Part shown: piece by piece, positions 1 to 7,793 of the stretch | How positions within the stretch are numbered: the first letter of the stretch is position 1 | Layout of the letters: each line of letters opens with the position of its first letter | DNA from: an uncultured Eubacteriales bacterium | Lineage (GTDB): Bacteria > Bacillota > Clostridia > Christensenellales > CAG-138 | Assembly: GCA_900550525.1 (NCBI GenBank) | Contig: URSN01000090.1 | Span: 1-7,793, forward strand | Length of the DNA stretch: 7,793 nt | Direction: 5' to 3' | Notes under the pieces: generated by a model | What the model was told of the DNA's origin: nothing | What the model saw: the letters and a program-made list of their open reading frames with translations, nothing else | Databases searched by the model: none | Translations under genes and position numbers: made by a program

Positions 1-588
1 GAGCACCTGTTCGAGCTGCCCGGCGCGCAGCTGCTGCGTCACCCGCTCCCGCTCGGACTGAAAGGCGCGCTGCTCCTCCTCGCTCATGGCGGGCGGCTCC
101 TTCTGCTGCTGTTCGGACGGGCCGGCAAAGAGCAGCTGCAGCGGGTTGACCGCCGGCTTGCGCTCGTTCCTCTTCATCGGGACGAGCAGCTCCACAAGCC
201 GCTGCTCGGCCGCCGCCTCCGCCACGAGGCGCACATCCTCCATGCGCTGCGCCTTGCAGATGCGGATGGCGGCCTCCACCAGGTCGCGCACCATGGACTC
301 CACATCGCGCCCGACGTAGCCGACCTCGGTGAACTTGGTCGCCTCCACCTTGACAAACGGCGCGTCCACGAGCTTGGCCAGCCGCCGCGCGATCTCGGTC
401 TTGCCCACGCCGGTGGGGCCCATCATGATGATGTTCTTCGGGGTGATCTCCTCACGCAGCTCCGGCGGCAGGCAGCTGCGGCGGTAGCGGTTGCGCAGCG
501 CCACGGCCACGGCGCGCTTGGCGCGCTCCTGCCCGACGATATACCGGTCGAGCGCCTCGACGATCTCCCGCGGGGTCATCGCGTTCAT
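1..588 (-). CDS. hslU: HslU (ClpY), ATPase subunit of the HslVU protease, 5' part only
   Basis: AAA+ unfoldase that caps the HslV peptidase, unfolds substrates with ATP and threads them into the chamber in the cytoplasm. Only the first 196 codons are present; the gene leaves the window at its left edge, so Walker B, the sensors and the C-terminal tail that activates HslV are not visible. Visible: the N-terminal family segment [16 protein letters not shown] (residues 5-20), the [12 protein letters not shown] stretch (26-37), Walker A GPTGVGKT (57-64) and the pore-region segment [19 protein letters not shown] (85-103). From about residue 110 the sequence enters the variable I-domain, here rich in Glu, Gln and Arg, as in the family. 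The start ATG overlaps the hslV stop as ATGA, so the two subunits are probably translationally coupled. A second ATG at 579 (MTPRE) is a possible alternative start. The identity is very secure. Confidence 0.97.
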   Translation of the reverse strand, partial: MNAMTPREIVEALDRYIVGQERAKRAVAVALRNRYRRSCLPPELREEITPKNIIMMGPTGVGKTEIARRLAKLVDAPFVKVEATKFTEVGYVGRDVESMVRDLVEAAIRICKAQRMEDVRLVAEAAAEQRLVELLVPMKRNERKPAVNPLQLLFAGPSEQQQKEPPAMSEEEQRAFQSERERVTQQLRAGQLEQVL

Positions 589-1124
589 GCCTCCACCTCC
601 TCCACGACGATGTTGCCGTTGGTGTATACGCAGATGCCGGAGGCGATCTCAAGCGATTTTTCCGCGATCTCGCGCGCGGAGCACTGCGTGTTCTGCCGCA
701 GCGCCCGCGCCGCGGCGAGCGCGTACATGCCGCCCGAGCCGATGGCCGCGATGCCGTCATCCGGGTCGATGACCTCGCCGGAGCCGGAGATGATCAGAAG
801 GTCGCTTCCGTCGGTGGCGATGAGCAGCGCCTCGAGCTTGTGCATGATCTTGTCGCTGCGCCAGTCCTGCGCGAGCGAGACCGCCGCGCGCGTGAGGGCG
901 CCGCCGTACTGCTCGAGCTTCTGCTCAAACCGTTCCGAGAGCGAGAACGCGTCCGCCACGGAGCCTGCAAACCCGATCACGACGCGGTCGTGATAGATGC
1001 GGCGCACCTTGCGCGCGTGCGCCTTCATGACGTTTGCGTTGTTCATCGTCACCTGCCCGTCGCCCGCGACGGCGCAGCGGCCGTCCTTGAGCACGGCAAG
1101 GATCGTCGTTCCGTGAAGCTCCAT
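585..1124 (-). CDS. hslV: HslV (ClpQ), threonine peptidase subunit of the HslVU protease
   Basis: Proteasome-beta-like N-terminal nucleophile hydrolase; in the family, dodecamers form the proteolytic chamber and are activated by HslU. The protein has 179 residues, a normal length. It begins MELHGTT, so a five-residue propeptide (MELHG) must be removed to expose Thr6 as the catalytic N-terminal threonine. Further family motifs are AGDGQVT (20-26), the ARKVRR block with Lys39 matching the catalytic-site Lys33 of the E. coli enzyme, [10 protein letters not shown] (51-60), LEALL (97-101), AIGSGG (127-132), SAREIAEK (149-156) and the closing ICVYTN (164-169). The start was chosen because a strong Shine-Dalgarno sequence lies six bases upstream and because the MxxHGTT form matches family N-termini. 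The frame is open for a further 184 codons upstream, but that stretch is antisense-like shadow within trmFO. It overlaps hslU by four bases and is preceded by its own promoter candidate. Confidence 0.97.
   Translation of the reverse strand: MELHGTTILAVLKDGRCAVAGDGQVTMNNANVMKAHARKVRRIYHDRVVIGFAGSVADAFSLSERFEQKLEQYGGALTRAAVSLAQDWRSDKIMHKLEALLIATDGSDLLIISGSGEVIDPDDGIAAIGSGGMYALAAARALRQNTQCSAREIAEKSLEIASGICVYTNGNIVVEEVEA
590..601 (-). promoter_or_regulatory. Tandem ribosome binding sites for hslU
   Basis: Inside the last codons of hslV, AGGAGG (601-596) lies seven bases before the ATG at 588. A second GGAGG (594-590) lies ten bases before the in-frame ATG at 579. The first favours the start MNAM, the second could serve MTPRE. 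Both sites are read directly; which start is used in the cell is not known. Confidence 0.6.
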
Positions 1125-1130
1125 CTCGTT

Positions 1131-1136
1131 CCTCCC
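1131..1136 (-). promoter_or_regulatory. Ribosome binding site that fixes the hslV start
   Basis: GGGAGG stands six bases before the ATG at 1124. It decides the start against the much longer open frame that continues upstream, and it yields a protein of normal HslV length. Confidence 0.8.
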
Positions 1137-1155
1137 ATTCGGTTGCTCGTTCTGT

Positions 1156-1164
1156 ATTCTAACA
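1156..1164 (-). promoter_or_regulatory. Candidate extended -10 promoter for hslV-hslU
   Basis: The minus strand reads TGTTAGAAT, which matches the extended -10 pattern TGnTATAAT with one mismatch in the hexamer. No good -35 is seen: 17 bases upstream the hexamer is GCGAAT, inside the terminator stem. Predicted transcription would start about 30 bases before the hslV ATG. The site lies just after the terminator T-tract, which is where a fresh promoter is expected. It sits in one of the few AT-rich stretches of the window, so a chance match is possible. Confidence 0.4.
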
Positions 1165-1165
1165 T

Positions 1166-1187
1166 AAAAAAGGGCGGGATTCGCCCT
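1166..1187 (-). terminator. Intrinsic terminator directly at the end of trmFO
   Basis: On the minus strand a perfect six-base-pair stem (AGGGCG pairing with CGCCCT, five pairs of them G-C) encloses the loop AATCC. The last T of the 3' arm and the next five bases make a run of six T. The first base of the 5' arm is the A of the trmFO TGA stop codon. The stem is short but GC-rich. It would end the comM-dprA-topA-trmFO transcript before hslV. Confidence 0.8.
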
Positions 1188-2480
1188 CATTGCAGCGACG
1201 TTTTCAATTCTTTTACGATTGCCAGCGCGCGCTGGGCCATCGCCTGGTACCGTTCGCGCTTGCCGCGCGGCGGCGACGGCAGCGGCTCCATAATGCCGAA
1301 CGTCACGTTCATCGGCTGAAAATCGCTCCCCTGATAGCCCGAGACGTAGTGCGCCAGCGCCCCGATGGCCGTCGCGGCCGGCACGTTCGCCGGCGGCAGG
1401 CCGAGGCATTGGCGCGCCAGCGCCGCGCCGGCGAGCAGCCCGCTCGCGGCCGACTCCACATACCCCTCCACGCCCGTGATCTGCCCGGCAAAATACAGTC
1501 CGGGCCGCGCGATGACCTGATAGTTCGCATCCAGAAAGCCCGGGCTTTTGAGGAACGTGTTGCGGTGCATCACGCCGTAGCGCGCAAACTCCGCATGCGC
1601 AAGGCCCGGGATCATGCCGAACACGCGGCGCTGCTCCGCAAAGCGCAGGTTCGTCTGGAAGCCGACCATGTTCCACAGCGTGCCGGCCGCATTGTCCTGG
1701 CGCAGCTGCACCACGGCGAACGGCCGCCGCCCCTCCCGGGTCAGGCCGACCGGCTTCATCGGCCCGTAGGCCAGCGTCAGCTCGCCGCGCTTTGCCATGA
1801 CCTCCACCGGCATGCAGCCCTCGAACACGCGCGGCGTTTCAAACCCGTGCAGCGGGACGGTCTCGGCGCTCACGAGCGCGCGGTGGAAGGCAAAGTATTC
1901 CTCGCGCGTCAGCGGGCAGTTGAGGTAATCCGCGCCGCGCTCGTAGCGCGAGGCGCGAAACGCGACCGAATGGTCGATGGAATCGAAGGTGATCACCGGC
2001 GCGGCGGCGTCGTAAAAATGCAGGCCGCCGCCCGAAAGCGCCAGGATGCGCCCGGAGAGCGCCTCCGACGTGAGCGGGCCGGTGGCGACGATCGCCGGCG
2101 GCGCCGGCAGCTCCGTAACCTCGCCGCTGTGGACGGCGATGCGCGGGTTTTCCCGGATCGCCTCCGTCACAAGATTGGAAAACGACTCCCGGTCCACGGC
2201 CAGCGCGCCGCCGGCGGGCACGCGCGTGGCGTCGGCGCAGCGCAGGATGAGCGAATCGAGCGTGCGCAGCTCCTGCTTGAGCAGGCCGACGGCGTTCTCC
2301 AGCCGGTCGGAGCGCAGGGAATTGGAGCAGACCAGCTCGGCAAAGCCGTCCGCATGGTGCGCGGGGGAACGGCGCGCGGGCTTCATCTCGTACAGATCGA
2401 CGCAAAGGCCGTACCGCGTCAGCCGGTCGGCCGCCTCGCAGCCGGCCAGCCCCGCGCCGACGACGCTCACGCGCGGCGCG

Positions 2481-2488
<8 letters not shown>
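1187..2488 (-). CDS. trmFO: TrmFO, folate- and FAD-dependent tRNA (uracil-54-C5)-methyltransferase
   Basis: Makes ribothymidine at position 54 of the tRNA T-loop, using methylenetetrahydrofolate as carbon donor and FADH2 as reductant. It is the Gram-positive counterpart of SAM-dependent TrmA. The 433-residue protein is of normal length. It opens with the FAD-binding glycine motif [12 protein letters not shown] (9-20). It contains [13 protein letters not shown] (49-61) with Cys54 and [13 protein letters not shown] (223-235) with Cys225, which match the two functional cysteines Cys53 and Cys226 of the B. subtilis enzyme. Other family blocks are VATGPLTS (134-141), YLNCPLT (188-194) and, near the C-terminus, a segment reading [14 protein letters not shown]. 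The ATG overlaps the end of topA by eight bases. AGGAG at 2500-2496 lies seven bases before it. Translation is probably coupled to topA. The TGA stop runs straight into a terminator hairpin. Confidence 0.97.
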
Positions 2489-4583
<2,095 letters not shown>

Positions 4584-4604
4584 GCTACACGGCCCTCCAA
4601 ACGT

Positions 4605-5753
4605 TCAATCATCCGTCAACGCGACGTTCAGCGTGTCCAGCGCATACAGCCTGCCGGGCAGCGGCTTAATTATTCCCGAAAACTCCAGTCCTGTCAAGAG
4701 CGAGTTTAGTTCGTCCACCGGCAGCGCCAGGGCCTCCGCCAGCTCGTCAAAGCTCTGCTCGCCCGTCTCGAGCGCCGCGCACACGGCCCGCTCGCCCGGC
4801 GCGAGCGACGCGCGCGGCACGCGTTTGGGCCCGTGGGCGAACGAATCATGCTCCTCCAGCAGCACAAACTCCGCGAGGATATCCGCCGCGCAGAACACGG
4901 GCCTGGCCTCGCCGCGCTGGATCATGCGGTTGGGGCCCACGCTCTGGAGATCGGTGATGCGCCCGGGCACGGCGAACACCTCGCGCCCCTGGTCGAGCGC
5001 ATGGCCGGCGGTGATCGACGTGCCGCTGCGCTCCCCCGCCTCCACCACGAGCACACCGCGCGACATGCCGGAGATGATGCGGTTGCGGACGGGGAAGTTC
5101 TCCCGCAGCGGCCGCGTGCCGGGCGGAAACTCCGTGACCACCGCCCCGCGCGCGGCGATCTGCTCATAGAGCGCGCGGTGGGACGCCGGATAGACCACGT
5201 CGATGCCGGAGCCCAGCACGGCCACCGTCGGATACGGCGCCTCCTCGCACGAGAGCGCGCCCTCCGCCGCACTGCCGGCGATGCCGTCCGCCTTGCCGGA
5301 GACGACCGTACAGCCGGCCATGGTCAGCTCGCGCGCGAAATGGCGCGCCACGTCGCGCCCGTACGGCGTGCAGCGGCGCGCGCCGACGATGGCCACCGGC
5401 AGGCGCATGTCCGCCTGCATGCGGCCGCGGTAGAACAGCAGCGGCGGCGCGTCGGAGATCTCGCTCAGCAGCGCCGGATAGTCCTCATCCCCCAGCAGGC
5501 ATACGCCGACCCCGTGCTCCGACAGCCACGCCTCGTACCGGTCGAGAAAGCCGGGGCGCGCCGCCTCGGCCAGGCGGGCGGCGACGGGTTCCGGCAGCGG
5601 GGCAAGCGCCCCGCGCGCGCCGCGCTGCGCCGCGCGGAACGCCTCTTCCGGCGCGCCAAGGCGCAGCAGCGCCTCACGGAAGCGCCGCGCGCTGCCCGCC
5701 GTGCCGTGGTGCAGCCAGAGCGAGAGCCGCGTCCGTTCGTCCAGGCCCGCCAT
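4605..5753 (-). CDS. dprA: DprA (Smf), RecA-loading protein of natural transformation
   Basis: Binds incoming single-stranded DNA in the cytoplasm and loads RecA on it during transformation; family members also occur in bacteria not known to be transformable. The protein has 382 residues. It has a helical N-terminal region (about 1-75), a Rossmann-like fold (about 80-290) and a C-terminal winged-helix region (about 317-372). Family motifs seen are DYPALLSEISDAPPLLFYRG (91-110), VAIVGARRCTPYG (120-132), VAVLGSGIDVVYP (177-189), the stretch ENFPVRNRIISGMSRGVLVVEA (218-239) and SGTSITA (243-249). One motif is unusual: SGKADGIAGSAAEGAL (152-167) lacks the Asp and His normally found in the SGxAxGID..AH pattern. 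The ATG lies five bases after the comM stop, with only a weak GGTGAG upstream. An in-frame GTG at 5762 would overlap that stop as GTGA and add three residues. The family identity is certain; the start is less so. Confidence 0.94.
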   Translation of the reverse strand: MAGLDERTRLSLWLHHGTAGSARRFREALLRLGAPEEAFRAAQRGARGALAPLPEPVAARLAEAARPGFLDRYEAWLSEHGVGVCLLGDEDYPALLSEISDAPPLLFYRGRMQADMRLPVAIVGARRCTPYGRDVARHFARELTMAGCTVVSGKADGIAGSAAEGALSCEEAPYPTVAVLGSGIDVVYPASHRALYEQIAARGAVVTEFPPGTRPLRENFPVRNRIISGMSRGVLVVEAGERSGTSITAGHALDQGREVFAVPGRITDLQSVGPNRMIQRGEARPVFCAADILAEFVLLEEHDSFAHGPKRVPRASLAPGERAVCAALETGEQSFDELAEALALPVDELNSLLTGLEFSGIIKPLPGRLYALDTLNVALTDD

Positions 5754-5758
5754 GGCGC

Positions 5759-7279
5759 TCACCGCACGTTCATGTCGAGGCTGCGGTACTGGATGGCCTC
5801 GGCATAATGCTGTTCCATGATGCGCTCGCTCCCGGCCAGGTCCGCGATCGTGCGCGCGACCTTGAGGATGCGCTGGTAGGCGCGCGCGGACAGGCGCAGC
5901 CGCGTGAACGCCTGTTGCAGCAGGCGCTCCGCCGCGCCCTCGGGCGTGCACCAGGCGCGCACCTGGTTCGCGCTCATCTGCGCGTTGCACAGGATGCCCT
6001 CGCCGGCAAAGCGCTCGCGCTGGCGGGCGCGGGCCGCATTGACGCGCGCGCGGATGGCGCTCGACGGCTCGCCGCGCGACCGGTCCGACAGCTCGCGGTA
6101 GCCGACCTCAGGCATCTCGATATGGATATCGATGCGGTCCAGCAGCGGCCCGGAGATGCGCGCGCGGTAGCGCTGCACCTGCGCGGCCGTGCAGCGGCAC
6201 GGCTGCGTGCGCGACCCGGCGTTGCCGCACGGGCACGGGTTCATCGCCGCCACGAGCATGAACGCCGCTGGATAGGTGACCGTGGCCGCGATGCGGCTGA
6301 CGGTGACCGTCCCATCCTCGAGCGGCTGGCGCAGCGCCTCCAGCACGTCGCGCGGAAACTCCGGCAGCTCGTCGAGAAACAGCACCCCGAGGTGCGCAAG
6401 GCTGATCTCCCCCGGCAGCGCGCGCGTGCCGCCGCCCACGAGCGCAGGCGCGGACGCGCCGTGATGCGGCGCGCGGAACGGCCGCTCCGTGACCACGCCG
6501 CGCCCGGCCGTCAGGCCGGAGACGGAATGGATCTTCGTGATCTCCAGCGCCTCCTCGAGCGTCAGCTCCGGCAGGATGGACGGGATGCTGCGCGCGAGCA
6601 TCGTCTTGCCCGAGCCGGGCGTGCCGATCATGAGCAGGTTGTGCCCGCCCGCCACGGCGACCTCCGCGGCGCGCTTGGCGCCCTGCTGGCCCTTGATGTC
6701 GGAAAAGTCCGCGCCGTAGGTCAGCGCCGCGGCGCTCCAGTCGCGCGGCGCGCACGGCTCGATCGCGGCCTGCCCGCGCAGGTGCTCCACCAGCTGCGCA
6801 AGCGATTCCACCGGCAGCACGCTCAGATCCCTGAGATAGGCCGTCTCCGCCGCGTTGCCCGCGGGCACGGCGCTGGCGCGGCAGCCCTCCGCATAGGCGC
6901 TGATGGCCATGGGCAGCACGCCGGCGACCGGGCGCACCGTGCCGTCGAGCGCCAGCTCGCCCAATATGACCAGCCCGTCCGCCGCATCGTGCGGGATCTG
7001 GCCGGACGCGGCCAGCAGCGCCACGGCGATGGGCAGGTCGTACACCGCGCCCTCCTTGCGCATGCCCGCCGGGGCGAGGCTCACCGTGATGTGCGCGGTG
7101 GGAAACGTAAAGCCGGAATTGCGCACGGCCGCGCGCACGCGCTCGCGCGATTCGCGCACGGCCGCGTCCGGCAGGCCGACCGTATCGTACGCCGGCAGGC
7201 CGCCGGACAGGTCCGCCTCCACCGCGACGGGGAAGCCGCTGATGCCGCTGAGCCCGTGGCTCATCACCCTTGCCAGCAC
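5759..7279 (-). CDS. comM: ComM/YifB family AAA+ ATPase (Mg-chelatase-like)
   Basis: Family members form hexameric helicases that extend branch migration of recombining DNA during natural transformation (shown for ComM of Vibrio cholerae). The old label Mg chelatase reflects fold similarity only. The protein has 506 residues, the usual size. The N-terminal ChlI domain, with a Lon-like fold, covers about 1-170 and includes [17 protein letters not shown] (35-51). DFSDIKGQ (191-198) leads into the ATPase domain with Walker A GTPGSGKT (219-226), APHHGAS (270-276), [20 protein letters not shown] (289-308, Walker B Asp303-Glu304), a cysteine cluster NPCPCG...CRC (347-363) and [14 protein letters not shown] (375-388). 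The C-terminal domain has the [19 protein letters not shown] type ending (463-481). The start is GTG, with GGAGGG eight bases upstream and the normal family N-terminus MLARV. It follows gtrA by three bases and precedes dprA by five. Confidence 0.96.
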   Translation of the reverse strand: MLARVMSHGLSGISGFPVAVEADLSGGLPAYDTVGLPDAAVRESRERVRAAVRNSGFTFPTAHITVSLAPAGMRKEGAVYDLPIAVALLAASGQIPHDAADGLVILGELALDGTVRPVAGVLPMAISAYAEGCRASAVPAGNAAETAYLRDLSVLPVESLAQLVEHLRGQAAIEPCAPRDWSAAALTYGADFSDIKGQQGAKRAAEVAVAGGHNLLMIGTPGSGKTMLARSIPSILPELTLEEALEITKIHSVSGLTAGRGVVTERPFRAPHHGASAPALVGGGTRALPGEISLAHLGVLFLDELPEFPRDVLEALRQPLEDGTVTVSRIAATVTYPAAFMLVAAMNPCPCGNAGSRTQPCRCTAAQVQRYRARISGPLLDRIDIHIEMPEVGYRELSDRSRGEPSSAIRARVNAARARQRERFAGEGILCNAQMSANQVRAWCTPEGAAERLLQQAFTRLRLSARAYQRILKVARTIADLAGSERIMEQHYAEAIQYRSLDMNVR

Positions 7280-7282
7280 CGC

Positions 7283-7702
7283 CTACGCCCTCCCCTCGCC
7301 GCCGCGCGCACGGAACACGAGCAGGCGGTTGCCGATGAAGTTGACCACGATGGCCACCGGCGTGGCGATGAGCTTGCAGACCGTATCGCCCCTGACAAAC
7401 CCGGAGAGGAACGGCGGAATCCACGAGGCCACCCAGGCGTCCGATATGCCGATCACGTCGCGGCAGAGCCAGAGCACCGCGAGCGACACGCCGAGCGAAA
7501 CGAGGTTCACCGCGAGGAACGAGCCGATCTCCCGCGCGCTGCGCGTGCGCGCGTCGCGGAAGGTCCAGCTGCTGTTCCACAGGTAGCTGTTGACCACGCC
7601 GCAGCCATAGCCGATCACCTGCGCCAAATACGTCCAGTGCAGCAGCAGGTTGAGCGCCTGGAACACGAGGAAATCCACCAGCATGATGAGCACGCCGCCC
7701 AC
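7283..7702 (-). CDS. GtrA-family four-helix membrane protein, 5' end uncertain
   Basis: GtrA-like proteins are small integral membrane proteins, often linked to transfer of lipid-linked sugars to surface polysaccharides. Their exact role is commonly unknown. The open frame gives 139 residues from a GTG. Hydrophobic segments lie at about 2-20, 26-44, 60-81 and 107-127. Family marks are LVDFLVF (8-14), NSYLWNSSWTFRD (38-50) and the closing VNFIGNRLLVF (120-130). The GTG at 7702 lies inside the conserved first helix, so it is probably not the original start. The frame continues upstream as a plausible N-terminus but is cut by TAG at 7711-7709. The gene may be a pseudogene, may restart internally, or may carry a sequence error. 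It ends in TAG three bases before comM, in the same frame. The family call rests on helix layout and motifs and is good; a specific function cannot be named. Confidence 0.8.
   Translation of the reverse strand: MGGVLIMLVDFLVFQALNLLLHWTYLAQVIGYGCGVVNSYLWNSSWTFRDARTRSAREIGSFLAVNLVSLGVSLAVLWLCRDVIGISDAWVASWIPPFLSGFVRGDTVCKLIATPVAIVVNFIGNRLLVFRARGGEGRA
7288..7293 (-). promoter_or_regulatory. Ribosome binding site that fixes the GTG start of comM
   Basis: GGAGGG, inside the last codons of gtrA, lies eight bases before the GTG at 7279. It supports a GTG start rather than the ATG five codons later (7264). The resulting N-terminus matches the family. Confidence 0.7.
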
Positions 7703-7738
7703 CGCGAACTAGACAACCAGCGCGGCCGTGCGCCTCAC
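7703..7738 (-). other. Probable original N-terminal codons of gtrA, separated by an in-frame TAG
   Basis: In the gtrA frame, a GTG at 7738 starts the codons for MRRTAALVV, then TAG (7711-7709), then FA before the GTG at 7702. GtrA proteins usually begin with a short basic stretch and then a segment such as RFxxVGG. Replacing TAG with the one-base neighbour CAG would give exactly such a start (LVVQFAVGG). The GTG overlaps a TGA in another frame as GTGA. Reading these codons as former gtrA coding sequence is inference. Confidence 0.5.
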
Positions 7739-7793
7739 GCCGCCCGGCGCCGGTTCATGCGCCCTACATCCGCCCCACACCCGGCAGGAAATT
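7739..7793 (-). other. Likely 3' end of an unidentified upstream gene
   Basis: Two readings are possible on the minus strand. In one frame the codons from the window edge give NFLPGVGRM and end at TAG (7766-7764). In another the frame runs to a TGA at 7737-7735 that overlaps the GTG at 7738. Either could be the tail of the gene before gtrA. Both are too short to identify. The ATG at 7758 opens only seven codons (MNRRRAA) in the second frame. Confidence 0.3.

Noticed and set aside
1125..1676. Upstream extension of hslV by 184 codons
   Set aside because: The extension lies over trmFO and the terminator, does not resemble HslV, and a strong ribosome binding site marks the ATG at 1124.
4833..5807. 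Plus-strand open frame of 324 codons opposite dprA
   Set aside because: Antisense shadow of dprA; composition follows the complement of the real gene and no family features are visible.
5763..5990. Upstream extension of dprA into comM
   Set aside because: It is the comM coding region in another frame and carries no DprA-like sequence. Only the short GTG extension to 5762 is worth keeping as an alternative.
6108..7580. Minus-strand open frame of 490 codons overlapping comM and gtrA
   Set aside because: Different frame over two real genes; Arg/Gly/Ala-rich shadow that crosses the gtrA-comM boundary.
7735..7758. Seven-codon open frame MNRRRAA before gtrA as a leader peptide
   Set aside because: No clear ribosome binding site, too short to judge, and better explained as the tail of an upstream gene or as part of the damaged gtrA start.

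Overview
The window is GC-rich bacterial chromosome, tightly packed, with every recognisable gene on the minus strand. Read in the direction of transcription (right to left), the order is: end of an unidentified upstream gene, gtrA-family membrane protein, comM (yifB), dprA, topA, trmFO, a terminator, then hslV and the first 196 codons of hslU. The run dprA-topA-trmFO-hslV-hslU is a known Bacillota gene neighbourhood (in Bacillus subtilis it continues to codY). Together with folate-dependent TrmFO and an HslV with a short propeptide before a Thr-Thr, it points to a high-GC member of the Bacillota, probably Clostridia. That assignment is inference from gene order and protein features; no rRNA gene or other species marker is present.

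Right part (about 7283-7793): a GtrA-like four-helix membrane protein whose 5' end looks damaged. The natural-looking N-terminus starts at a GTG at 7738 but is cut by an in-frame TAG at 7711-7709. The last 55 bases are probably the 3' end of another gene that cannot be identified.

Middle part (2481-7279): comM, dprA and topA are separated by 5 and 21 bases, and topA overlaps trmFO by 8 bases, so gtrA-comM-dprA-topA-trmFO reads as one operon. ComM (hexameric helicase for branch migration) and DprA (RecA loader on single-stranded DNA) both act in natural transformation. TopA relaxes negative supercoils. TrmFO methylates U54 of tRNA.

Left part (1-1190): an intrinsic terminator begins at the last base of the trmFO stop codon. 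An extended -10 promoter candidate follows at once, then hslV and hslU, which overlap by 4 bases. HslVU is an ATP-dependent two-part protease; HslU runs off the window with its Walker A intact and its Walker B outside.

There is no stretch of more than 70 bases without a gene. I found no tRNA, rRNA, CRISPR array, insertion sequence or phage gene, and no convincing undescribed system. The points most worth a second look are the broken 5' end of gtrA and its in-frame junction with comM, the altered nucleotide-binding-fold motif in DprA, and the terminator fused to the trmFO stop codon.
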